The notes beneath the pieces are model-generated. The model was not told the DNA's origin, did no database searches, and was given only the letters and a program-made list of their open reading frames with translations. Below are positions 6,845-16,700 of a stretch of DNA of 64,000 nucleotides, piece by piece; positions within the stretch are counted from its first letter, which is position 1; every line of letters begins with the position of its first letter. This DNA comes from a virus: positions 142,857-206,856 of IMG/VR virus record IMGVR_UViG_3300028883_000032. The stretch is one strand, 5' to 3'. The position numbers were made by a program, and so were the translations under genes.

Positions 6845-7192
6845 ATGTCGCAATATGTATATTTTATAGAAGCGACAGGACTTAATCGAGTTAAAATAGG
6901 CTATGCTACAAATCCAACAAAACGAATAAAGGACCTTGATACCGGAAGTGCGGTAAATTTGGAGTTGTTGGGAGTTGTTCCCGGCTCTTTGGCCAAGGAG
7001 CGCCAACTTCACCAAAAGTTCGCGCAGTATCGCATTAAAGGAGAATGGTTCAATTATAGCGACGAAATAAAGGATTACGTAAAAGAGAATACTTCGTTAG
7101 AGTTGCAACAGCCTAAAAAACCGCAGACATTTAATAAAGCTAATGCTGACATGTTTAAGGCGCTTGTAGCCTTGAGGATTCTCTCATCGTAG
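6845..7192 (+). CDS. GIY-YIG-like nuclease of the T5orf172/MUG113 type, 115 aa
   Basis: YVYFIEA near residue 4, VKIGYATNPTKRIKDLDTG near 17-36, an RQLHQKF helix near 59 and GEWFNY near 69-74 follow the T5orf172 order (modified GIY-YIG, Arg, His, Glu). This family holds DNA endonucleases of phages, including homing-type enzymes. It stands directly after exon 2 of the intron-split ligase and could act for that intron in trans. AACCAA lies eight nt before ATG. Confidence 0.8.
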   Translation: MSQYVYFIEATGLNRVKIGYATNPTKRIKDLDTGSAVNLELLGVVPGSLAKERQLHQKFAQYRIKGEWFNYSDEIKDYVKENTSLELQQPKKPQTFNKANADMFKALVALRILSS

Positions 7193-7242
7193 ATCTTTGA
7201 TCTACCGACGAAACGACTAATTTTTTAAACCAATTAGTTGTT

Positions 7243-7845
7243 TTGAGAAAACTACTTATTAAAGGCAATTCAAAGATGGGTAAGCAGGTTTTGATTTTTA
7301 ACTTACCTCCAGGGCCACCTAAAATAGGTGGAACTTGTACCCCATCAAGATTTTGTAATGCTGAGTGTTATGCAAGAAAAGGACAACATAATTTACCAAG
7401 CGTAATAGAGGCGAACAAATGGAGGTTAGATGAATCAAAAAAGCCGACATTTGCAGATAGTGTTATTAATGAACTTAAAGCTTCCACTAAGCCTTACGTA
7501 CGCATTCATGCCTCTGGAGATTTCTATAATGTTAAGTATGTTAATAGTTGGATAAAGATTGCAAAGGCCTGCCCAGAAAAGAAATTTAGGTTTTTTACTA
7601 AAAGAAGGAAAGGTAAAATAAAGGAGGCAATTAAAGAATTGGCCTCTTTAGACAACGTGGTTGGAAGCGAAAGTTTAGATCCGTCTAGACCTAACCCGGA
7701 ACCTGATTTTCTTGACAGAACGGCAATGGTGGTCCCAGTTGGGTTTACCTCAAATATTGAAAAAGTATGTCCTGGAGGGTGTGATGACTGTGGTTATTAT
7801 TGCTGGAACCAGCCTCCAGGGAATTTGAATTTGCCTTGGCATTAA
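7243..7845 (+). CDS. Gp88-like phage protein, 200 aa (TTG start)
   Basis: Matches the phage Gp88 family: PSRFCNAECYARKGQH near residues 32-47, YVRIHASGDFYNVKYVNSW near 86-104 and a Cys-rich tail (CPGGCDDCGYYC). The conserved cysteines suggest metal or Fe-S binding, but the activity is unknown. TTG 7243 is chosen because AACCAA lies nine nt upstream; an ATG at 7276 is the alternative. Confidence 0.75.
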   Translation: MRKLLIKGNSKMGKQVLIFNLPPGPPKIGGTCTPSRFCNAECYARKGQHNLPSVIEANKWRLDESKKPTFADSVINELKASTKPYVRIHASGDFYNVKYVNSWIKIAKACPEKKFRFFTKRRKGKIKEAIKELASLDNVVGSESLDPSRPNPEPDFLDRTAMVVPVGFTSNIEKVCPGGCDDCGYYCWNQPPGNLNLPWH

Positions 7846-7846
7846 T

Positions 7847-7884
7847 TTGACAATTCTTATTCTATGTTGTATATTTGGAATAAG
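7847..7884 (+). promoter_or_regulatory. tandem promoter of the tmRNA
   Basis: TTGACA (7847-7852), 17-nt spacer, TATATT (7870-7875), followed at once by TGG (7876-7878), giving a TAnnTTTG-like -7 box. The phage motif TGGAATAAG overlaps at 7876-7884. Both promoter classes would therefore feed the tmRNA gene, one for the host enzyme and one presumably for the phage enzyme. Confidence 0.7.
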
Positions 7885-7947
7885 AATGTGACTAGGTGGT
7901 ACAGGACCTACCTACCACCGATATCATTTTTGTAGCCACTCCAGTCT

Positions 7948-8310
7948 GGGCTCGACTGGAATCGACGGGTGGATATTGAGAATTGGTTGCGTTACTAGTC
8001 CTGTCAAGGACGATAATCCATGACAATCGATAACTGGCGAAACTCCAGTCCTTAAGGCTGCCTAATCCTTCGGGATTATGCACATAAAAGCCACGTTGAC
8101 CGAATCCGATTCCCGTTAGGGTTCGAATCAACGTCGAAAATACGGGATGCTGTCTTACAGGCCTCGCTATAAGACATAAGATTTAGAGGATGGGTAGGGG
8201 TGATGAAAGTCTGGTGCCTGATCCCCGCCGAGATGAAATATCCAGACTAGGTAACGTAGACGCTAATTCTTGAGCCTCTCCGGACCCGGGTTCGAATCCC
8301 GGCGAGTCCA
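7948..8310 (+). ncRNA. ssrA: transfer-messenger RNA (tmRNA)
   Basis: The 5' end GGGCTCG (7948-7954) pairs with CGAGTCC (8303-8309) as the acceptor stem. CTGGAATCGACGGG follows, as in bacterial tmRNAs, and the 3' end has the T arm CCGGG-TTCGAAT-CCCGG. The tag frame GGC...TAA at 8036-8065 reads GETPVLKAA, followed by a CTAATCC-TTCG-GGATTA-type hairpin. CCA is not encoded (ACTA). It rescues stalled ribosomes and tags their products. The Gly start of the tag resembles Bacteroidota tmRNAs. Confidence 0.92.
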
Positions 8311-8312
8311 CT

Positions 8313-8340
8313 AAGCCACTATTATTAGTGGCTTTTTTTT
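8313..8340 (+). terminator. rho-independent terminator of tmRNA
   Basis: AAGCCACTA (8313-8321), loop TTAT, TAGTGGCTT (8326-8334), then T-run. It starts three bases after the tmRNA discriminator base. Confidence 0.9.
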
Positions 8341-8382
8341 GTACTATTAACAAACCCTTAAAATAGATTAGGAGTCACAAAC

Positions 8383-9603
8383 GTGAATAACTACTTCGTA
8401 TTTCGCACGCTTAACCAAATAGCTCCGGGATTACGGGAGAATGTTCAAAAGGGCAACCCTGTTATAATATCGGGAACCATGCCACCAGCGGGGGCAACGT
8501 GGTTACAAGACAATTCCGATGAATGGCATCAAATAACACGAACCTGTCTTGATGAATCGTTGGAATTGTGCCCCTCGTTATTTGTATCCTTTAAAATAAA
8601 AAATGTAAGCGGTATATATTTTCAGCACCTCGAATATTATGATGAGAGAGAAATCTATACTATATTGTTTGGGGCTTCTGACGCCGAATATCGTGAAGTT
8701 ATAAACAAAATTCTAGACGAAGAGCACCAAACCGAGGTTGAAGAAGCAAAAGAAGCAGGGGATACGAGAGAGTGGGATAACACTATTCTTGATGAAGGCA
8801 CCAAGGAAGAAATTGATACAAAATTTAAAATATTTTTAGATTCGAAAGACATGTATGCAGATGAATTACGAGTTCCTTGGAAAATGGGAATGGTTTTTAT
8901 AGGCCCCCCAGGCAACGGAAAAACCCGATCAATTCGTGCGATATGTAAAAAGTATGGTTTAAGACTATCTTCCATATCTGAATATATTACCCCCAATGGG
9001 TTAAATCTCCCAAAGGCCATAGACGAGGGCAGTTCCACCGGCTTAATACCCATCATTGAAATAAATATTTGGGCAAAGTTATATGATGCCAAATATCCTG
9101 AATCTCCCAAACCTACTGTAATTGCCGCCGAGGATCTCGACAAAACATTATACGGTTCTGGAAGAGATGCCGCAACAATAAGACTTTCTGATTTTCTAAA
9201 TCAGGTGGATGGAATAAGCTCCACCCATGGAATAATACTAATTGCTACTACAAACCATCCAGGTGACTTGCCTGAAGCAATTTTCGGGAGACCGGGACGT
9301 TTTGACCATGTATGGGAATTTAATAAGCCCGGTAAAGAACAGTTACAAAAATACTTTGAATCCCGTAATTTCACGGTAAAAGGTGAGACAGATTTGGCTG
9401 AAGTCGTAAGTGAAAACGAGATGTCAATGGCTTTTGCAGAAGCCCTAATCATTTCAGCAAAAACTACTTACAAGAAAAATGAGTTCACTGATGAGGAAAT
9501 ACTTCCTCTTATTCAGAGGTTAAAAGACCATCAGGAACTTGCTAAAAAGTATTGCGCTGATATAGAAAAAAGACAAAAGGATGGATTTGGTTTTTCTAAT
9601 TAA
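8383..9603 (+). CDS. AAA+ ATPase, FtsH/Cdc48-like module, 406 aa (GTG start)
   Basis: Walker A GPPGNGKT near residues 174-181, Walker B VIAAEDLDK near 247-254, sensor 1 IATTNH near 288 and arginine finger GRPGRFDH near 302-309 form a classical AAA module. The first ~160 residues are a unique acidic domain and no protease domain follows, so it is a stand-alone remodelling ATPase rather than FtsH. AGGAG lies about ten bases before the GTG start. Substrate unknown. Confidence 0.85.
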   Translation: MNNYFVFRTLNQIAPGLRENVQKGNPVIISGTMPPAGATWLQDNSDEWHQITRTCLDESLELCPSLFVSFKIKNVSGIYFQHLEYYDEREIYTILFGASDAEYREVINKILDEEHQTEVEEAKEAGDTREWDNTILDEGTKEEIDTKFKIFLDSKDMYADELRVPWKMGMVFIGPPGNGKTRSIRAICKKYGLRLSSISEYITPNGLNLPKAIDEGSSTGLIPIIEINIWAKLYDAKYPESPKPTVIAAEDLDKTLYGSGRDAATIRLSDFLNQVDGISSTHGIILIATTNHPGDLPEAIFGRPGRFDHVWEFNKPGKEQLQKYFESRNFTVKGETDLAEVVSENEMSMAFAEALIISAKTTYKKNEFTDEEILPLIQRLKDHQELAKKYCADIEKRQKDGFGFSN

Positions 9604-9608
9604 TTATT

Positions 9609-9887
9609 ATGGTAAATAAACAAACAAAAAATAAAACAGAATCTGAACCATCTGAAGGGAAAATATACTTTCAAGTATCTGAGGATACAGATAATCCTGA
9701 TAAAATAAATGTTTACATTAACCCCGACGACCCAGGACCCCCAGATATAATGGCTCAGATTTTAGGTAATGCCTCAAATTTTTACTTTGCGGCGTTTCAC
9801 AAACAAAATAAAAATAAGATCATACCAGCCACTCCGGCTGATATGGCAAAAATAAAATTACCACCTGTAAATCCGGGATTAAATTAG
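9609..9887 (+). CDS. hypothetical protein, 92 aa
   Basis: Five bases after the AAA ATPase and probably co-transcribed. Acidic and Pro/Asp-rich in the middle (NPDDPGPPDIMAQ), likely partly disordered. Its stop codon lies inside the following terminator. No family recognised. Confidence 0.6.
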   Translation: MVNKQTKNKTESEPSEGKIYFQVSEDTDNPDKINVYINPDDPGPPDIMAQILGNASNFYFAAFHKQNKNKIIPATPADMAKIKLPPVNPGLN

Positions 9888-9901
9888 CCCGGATTTTTTT
9901 A
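9870..9901 (+). terminator. rho-independent terminator
   Basis: AATCCGGG (9870-9877) pairs with CCCGGATT (9888-9895), followed by a T-run. It closes the AAA ATPase transcript. Confidence 0.88.
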
Positions 9902-9911
9902 TCCCTAATTT

Positions 9912-9920
9912 TGGAATAAG
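9912..9920 (+). promoter_or_regulatory. TGGNATAAGA-class phage promoter upstream of cold-shock gene
   Basis: TTTTGGAATAAGA directly after a terminator. The leader of ~70 nt that follows has complementary GTTG/CAAC and TTGGC/GCCAA segments, so it is structured, as leaders of cold-shock genes often are. Confidence 0.6.
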
Positions 9921-9995
9921 AAAATAATAAGTTGTTGGTAAAAAGCTTGGCATCGGAAGGCCAACACCAACGATAAGTTTTCACGAGGAGGTGTA

Positions 9996-10214
9996 ATGAA
10001 GGGGACAGTTGCGTGGTTTCGAGAGGACCACGGGTATGGTTTTATCCAACCCGATGGCACAACTGAAAAGGAAAACCAGATCTTCGTACATTACTCCTCC
10101 ATCAAGAGTAAAAAGAAGTTCAAAGTGTTGGTCATGGGTCAGAGGGTCGAGTTTACCAAGGAAGTGTCTCCGAAGGGGGCATCGGCAGCTCATGTAGTTG
10201 TTATTGATCAGTAG
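9996..10214 (+). CDS. cold-shock (CspA-family) protein, 72 aa
   Basis: MKGTVAWF start, RNP1-like YGFIQPDG near residues 14-21 and RNP2-like IFVHYSSI near 30-37 define an OB-fold cold-shock domain of normal length. It binds single-stranded RNA or DNA as a chaperone. A strong Shine-Dalgarno (GAGGAGG) lies five bases before ATG, unlike most genes here. The 3' end overlaps the preferred frame region of the NYN gene. Confidence 0.93.
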   Translation: MKGTVAWFREDHGYGFIQPDGTTEKENQIFVHYSSIKSKKKFKVLVMGQRVEFTKEVSPKGASAAHVVVIDQ

Positions 10215-10224
10215 TATATTTGTG

Positions 10225-10758
10225 ATGTTTTGGAAAATAAGGTTAAAGGGCAACAATAGAAAAACCCCCGTACATATTTTCGTTGACTGGGAAAACGTAA
10301 AAGGCGTTGTTCCTCCTCACGGGCGCTTTTCCGCAGATTTTTGGTACGAAAGGCTTTCCTCTATTGTTGGCAGTGATACCTATCCTGACATGCGTGTTTC
10401 CATATATATGCCGAAATATACCAGACATTTTCCTGTGTGGGAAAAACAGAAAAAGTTTTTGACAGAAATACGAAACCACAAAAACATGAGAGCTGTTCTA
10501 GGATACCAACTTTACGACCATTACAGGTTGAGGGAGAAACTAGTTGACACAACTCTTGTGAGAGATGTTGTTGAACTAGCCATTACCTCAAAAACAAAAC
10601 TTGTTGTAATTATAGTATCCGGGGATGGTGATATGTACCCAGCTGTGGAAACTGCAAAAAAATATGGACACCGTGTAATAACGGCGTCCTCATCTTACTC
10701 CACAAGCAATTTAGTAAAAAAAGAAAGTGATTTACATGTCAGACTTGAGCTACCTTAA
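10225..10758 (+). CDS. NYN-domain (PIN-like) ribonuclease, 177 aa
   Basis: HIFVDWENVKG (catalytic Asp) near residue 18, KLVDTTLVRDVVELA near 108-122 and VVIIVSGDGDMYPAVETAKKYG near 130-150 are the acidic motifs of the LabA/DUF88 NYN family, metal-dependent RNases. ATG 10225 is preferred over TTG 10198, which lies inside the cold-shock gene. It ends in a terminator shared with the convergent RNA polymerase gene. RNA processing or turnover is the likely role. Confidence 0.85.
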   Translation: MFWKIRLKGNNRKTPVHIFVDWENVKGVVPPHGRFSADFWYERLSSIVGSDTYPDMRVSIYMPKYTRHFPVWEKQKKFLTEIRNHKNMRAVLGYQLYDHYRLREKLVDTTLVRDVVELAITSKTKLVVIIVSGDGDMYPAVETAKKYGHRVITASSSYSTSNLVKKESDLHVRLELP

Positions 10759-10773
10759 CAGGTAGCTTTTTTT
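10747..10773. terminator. bidirectional terminator between convergent genes
   Basis: AGCTACC (10748-10754), loop, GGTAGCT (10761-10767) and seven T on the + strand. The NYN gene ends within it and the RNA polymerase gene ends at 10772 from the other side. The minus-strand T-run is weak. Confidence 0.8.
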
Positions 10774-13700
10774 ACCAGAATACTCCCTTTTCAGGATCAA
10801 ACTGTGTAGCAAACTCGTTTGCATATAAGTATGCTGGCATGGGGTCATAGCCGTGTATATTTGTTTTGCTTGCTTTTGCTGCAGAGTCTTGAATAACCAT
10901 TTTGATGTTATTACTAGTAACACGGCTTAACCAGTCGTCCCGTTCATGTGGTAAAACATTTATACTCTTGAAATAAGGTTTATATTCTATTTGTGGAAGC
11001 CCTTCTGCTTTTCTCTCTTTATTTTCCTTATCAACTACAGTTTTAAAAACTGTATCCCCCTTTATAAACCTTGAGTTATCTGGAGCATTTGTAATATAAG
11101 CGTTATCGCTTATACCCCTGATTATAGTTTCGAATGTACGCTTGTGGAATTTTCCGTCGTAAACGTTATCCATCCTATCCACAAGAGATTTTTGAGCAGT
11201 AATGAAGTCTGTTAATTCCGCTAATTCTTGCGGTTTTTTTGTACCAGTACTTATAGGTTCTCCACGAGTAACTATATCGTCTATTTTAACCAGCAAGTCT
11301 CTTCCTGGTTTTACGTGGTGAAGTTTTGGACTATTACCATCTCCCATAATGGCAACTTCCCAACCTCCCGCCATTCCGGGTTTTATATTTATTACCCTAC
11401 CTTCTATTTGTGCAAGTTCCGCTTTTCCTGGTAAAATTGCCGGGACCTTTACAGTACGCTCTAATTCTGGGAATCCCGCTGTCACTCCTCCACCGGCTAG
11501 AGCGCTTCCCCCAGAGTGGAAAGTTTGCATGGTCAATTGTGTTGCTCTTTCAGATACAGCCTGTCCGTCTAAAACTCCAGCATTATAACCAATTTGTGGC
11601 AATTTTCCTTCAGGGGTTAGCCCATAACAAAAAGCACACATACCTCGTTCTGTTTCACAAGTTAGAGGGCTTCTAACCTTTATTAAACTGTTACCCAGTT
11701 TTTTAACCAAGTCAGGGTGGATTAAAGCCGTAATAGTATCCCCTACTTCTACCACTCCCGGCACTCTTTGCTGGCTTATACGCCCTATAACGTTTTTGTC
11801 ACTAGCAGATAACTCTATTCCATTTGTTGTACCACAATCTTGTTCGGTTATAAGCACGTCCTTCAGATTAGTTAAAAGCGCCTTATTTAAGGCACCAGTA
11901 TCTTGTGTGTTTACGGCGCGATCAACGGTGCCTTTTCTTGCAGAATACATGTGGTTCCAGAATGAAAAGTCGTCTACTCCCTCTGCCCAGGATTTTTCAA
12001 CAGGAGTGGGGATTGGGCGCCCCTTAACATCCAAAAGAACCCCAGGCATGGTTAGTACTTGCCTAATACTGTCTGGTTTTCCCTGTGATCCAGAATCAAG
12101 CATGTGGAAAAACCTATTATCGCTTTTACGCGCATTTTCATATAATTCTTTTTGAACTTTCTTGGAAGCTTCGTTATATATTTCAGCACGTTCCAGTGGA
12201 GTTTGGACACGGTTTGCTTTTTTGTGAGCAATTTCCATAATAGGACCACGAGCACTACGGTCCATATCCAAGTCCGTTATACTCAAAGTTATAGGTTTAC
12301 GATAAGAGTATTCTTTTCCAAGCTCTTTAAAGTGGTTCATCACCTCAGCAAACTTTTTAGGATGCCTATCGCTTATTTCCTTCATTATACGCTTAACCGT
12401 GTCAGCATCAAATACTAATGTTCTGTCTTTTAAGTCCTCCGGAAGCTTTTCTAAAACAAGCTCCTTACCGTAAGTTGTACGCCCTACTCCTGTTAATTCA
12501 ACTTCCTCCGCTTCGTCAAGTTTGCCGTCTCTAACATCATCAGCCATTTTTTTGAATGTGCTATATTTTTTGCCATCATATTTTCTATCCACTTTTGTAA
12601 GATACCAAAGACCTTGTTGAAATATTTGACTAAATGAGCCAATGATGGGCATAACAGGATCATCAAAATGGGGCCCATGTTGATAAATGTTTTTAGAAGG
12701 AATCATGCCAAACGCTTCACGAACGGCATCAGTGGATACAGGCACATTAACTGACATGGCGTCACCGTCAAAGTCCGCATTAAAACCCTTAACAATAAGA
12801 GGATTTAATTTAATAGCTTGGCCATCAATGCGCTTTGGTATTGCAGCTTGTACACTATGTTTATGTAACGATGGAGCACGATTAAGTAGTACTGGTCTGT
12901 TCTCCATGGCCAAGTCTATTCCACGCAGGCCAAGTTCTGTTTCTTCTTGAATTTCCTTACGTGCAGTCAGGGGACTGTGACCACGTTTGGTCAGCTCCTG
13001 TACGGCAAATGGAAGATAAATTTCTTTTGCCATTCCTGTGGGAATTCCTACCTCGTCTACTCCCAAGTTTGGATCAAGTGTAATGGTGCTGCGAGCAGAA
13101 AGATCCTGTCGTTTGCTCCAGACATTACTTTGTATAAAACCTTCTTTAGGTTCGGACCCAGATAGTGTGCGTAAGGCCCCCTCGTATTTTTCTTTCCCAA
13201 AGTGGGTTAGTTCTGTTAATCCCTGTAACTCCTTAAAATGATCGTAAAGCGACTTACGCACTTCATCAACTTTTATTTTCTCTGTGCCAATTTCCTTATC
13301 GCTAGCTAGGCCATCGTTAAGTTTCGATATGTCCCTATAATGATAATTAATTGGACTTACCATTAAATCACCGGAAGGTAATGGGTAAACTGGCCTAAAT
13401 ACTGGAGGCATGACTGGAATTTTATTTGTGGTATAGGCTTCTTCCGCTGTCATTCCTAGTTTATCTAGAGCTTCTAAGTATCGTACGCGCTTATTAAGTT
13501 TATTTACGCGTGACTCCGGTGCGGTTTTTAATTCATTTTTTGATTCCTGTAATTCTTTTTTTACATCTATAGCACGTAGGTCAGTAATTATTTTATCTAT
13601 TCCACCCTCTTCCCCTTTAAGGCGCGCCTCATACTGAGGGCGGGTAATACCAAGCAATGATTGGATTGCTTTTTCATACATTGGAGAAGGCATGGTATCA

Positions 13701-16700
13701 GTTAATTCTATGTGGCTCCATTTTGTACCTCCATGTCCTCCGGTAATTTTTGAGTCAAACAACCCGCCTTTTAAAGTTGCTAAATTTTTACCCATTAGCA
13801 TTTGTCCGGCATCGTCTAATTTACCGGCACTAATTTCAGATATTTTTTTATCCGTCAAAGGCATTAACTGAATTTCATTACCCTTTTTTTCACTATCAAC
13901 CCCGGCGGCCTTCATGTAGGCTACCATTTTATCAAATACAAAAGATTTTTGGGGAGTTGGTAGTGGCAAACCTAATTGTATTGCTCTCCACAGCTCATCA
14001 TTCTTTTGTGATTTTATAGCAGTGAAATCTCTTAAATTGTGTTTTGCACCATGCGCTAGGAGAACATATGTTTGCATAGGATCGACGGATTGTCCCCCAG
14101 ACTCTCCTCTACCGGGAGCCTCATTTACATTGTAGGAACCATAACTACGGCTTTTTTCTTTATGTTCAACCACATGCATTAGTTTTAGTATGTACTGAGG
14201 ACCAGTAAATACTTTCGATTTAAGAGGCTTACCGTCTTTGCCATCTAATACCACCTCGTCAGGTTCAATTCCTTGTTTTTTAAGTTCGTTAAGGAGTATG
14301 TTTAATTTGTCCTTACCATCGAAATTACGAATGACGTAAGGTTTACCTGTTTTTTCAGCAATTTTAGCCGCTGCTGTTTCTAACAATTGTGAGGGATTCA
14401 TTCTAGAAGGTATTCCAAACGGAGACATTATCATGTCTACACGCTTACCACTAGCGGTATGTGGAGCCTCCTCGTCAGGTATGATCTTAACAACAATCCC
14501 TTTACCACCGTATCTGTTGGCTAGTTTGTCTCCCTCCACTAATGGGTGACTTACTTTCACACGAACTACAATTTTACGGCCCATTTTAGAAACATACATT
14601 ACTTCCCCGGGCTCATCAAAATCATATACAACACTCCGGTCGTCATATAATTTAGACACCTTACGGTTCATATTCTTTAGTATTCTCTGTTCGTCGGTCA
14701 TTTCTCTTGGTTCAAGGTGTGCTATGAGTACATCACCCTTTTTAACTCTTTCACCTTCTTTTATAATTCCTTCCGAATCAAGTTTATTATAACTTCCAGT
14801 ATTTATAAAGGCACCTGGATATTCAGCGGCAAGCTTATCCTTATTAAAAATACCATTAGTGGTTCTATGCGAAGTATAATTGTGCAGACTAGAATGTGTA
14901 AACTTTTTAGCAAACGAATCTGTTACCACCAACCCGTCTTCAAATGAATAGCCCTTGTAAGGCATATAAGCTACTTGGACATTTGCGCCAAGACCTAATG
15001 TCTTTTTTCCACCAAAAGGTGGCTCAGCTTCAAAGTTATTTTTTGCTAATTCTTGTTTGGCCTTAACTACATCACCCGGTTTAACAGTAGGAGTACTGTG
15101 CAAGAACGACTCTTGGTTCATTGGAAAATAGTTATACAGCCCTATTTTAAGGCTTTTTGACTCCCCTTCAGGTTTTATATGAATGTAGTCAGGTGTTACT
15201 TTAGTTACAACACCTGATTTAATGTCGTCGGGAACATATGGATTAAGATAGTCACCAATCGACTCATCAAAACTTTTATCGATTAATGGCCGACCAACTT
15301 GTACTAGAGGAGCTTCCCCATTATCAATGGTAAAAGCTTGTGAAGTGTTTTTAGCAGCCATTAGTGCCCTGTTTCCTTGGGTATGTTCTAAAAATGGCGT
15401 TAAGTTTGTTGGCCACCCAAACAGAGATTGAGGTTTAATGATGTAGCCATCAACATCTTTATGGGCAAAAACTTCTGCTTTTCCCTTATTATATCCCCGT
15501 ATTACCCTTTTTGTAAAGTCCCCGTCATGTGGTATTGGTTTTCCATTTTTTAAGACATACTGCTCACCAAAACCAACTCTCATGTTCCACAACTCATGCG
15601 GAGAGACGTACTTAATATCACCGTCTTTCATAATTACGGGAGTTGTCATCTGTCCTTTACTGTTTTTTTCAACAAACAGACTCAAAGGAAGAGAAATCCC
15701 CACTTTGGAACTATCCGGAGTTTGTACAGGATCAAGAAATCCAATATGAGACGGATGGACGTTACGGGTTTCCATGGTTACCTCATGCATGGAAGGTATT
15801 CCTCCCGTACCTAATACTGAAGTTTTTCTCCATTCTGATAATATTGAGACTGGGTTCGTTTGAGGAGGTGTCGCACTAAGGTCACTTGTAGTAAAGAAAC
15901 TTTTTATGGGCTTACTATAAGTATCTGGACTTATAATATCCCTAATCTGATCCTTTCTGTCCGTACGGAAACGTAAATTACCTGTAATTTGTTTGTCCTT
16001 TTTTTCAAGAAAGAACCCGAGTAGATCATCCACAGTCATGAGGGACTTAAATACTAGCGAGTCACGCTCATCAGGATCTGCATCACCGCGTTGGACAGCC
16101 AGTAACTTTTTACTAACATCCATTAACGTATCTTTATTAACTTTTTTGTGTGATGCACCCAAAGTTATCAGTGTTGTATCTGGGTCGACTGCGGTTGTCT
16201 CAAAGTACTCATATAACATCTTTTTTGCTTCTTGTGGGGTTTTTGGTTTTTGATGTAAAACCTTTTCCACAAGGTTGACCCACATATCGGGCTCTTCTCC
16301 TTTATCGCTATTTTTGGCATAAAGGTCCTTGCCCCACAACTCAAGCATTTCTTGGTCTGTTACACCCAACGCCTTAAGAATGTTGTACAGTCTATAATTT
16401 TGATTCCCAGCACGCAATAGAAAAATTCCTTTTGTCGGGTCTAAAGTAAGTTTAAAATTAAAACCCTTTGCAAGATTAAATTGGGATTCAAAGTCACCAT
16501 TATCTTTCATGCGTGTATATATACCAGACTTAAGGCGCAACTGATTTGTTGTTTGGTATTCATTGCCGTCAATAATAGCACTAAATCTTTGTGTTTGTTT
16601 AGGTATATTGGCTATTTTTATTTTAGGTTTTTCATCAACAATGTCCCCTGTTTTTTTGTCGACAAGTCTTAAATGTCCGTAAACTGGAACAGACCAAGTA

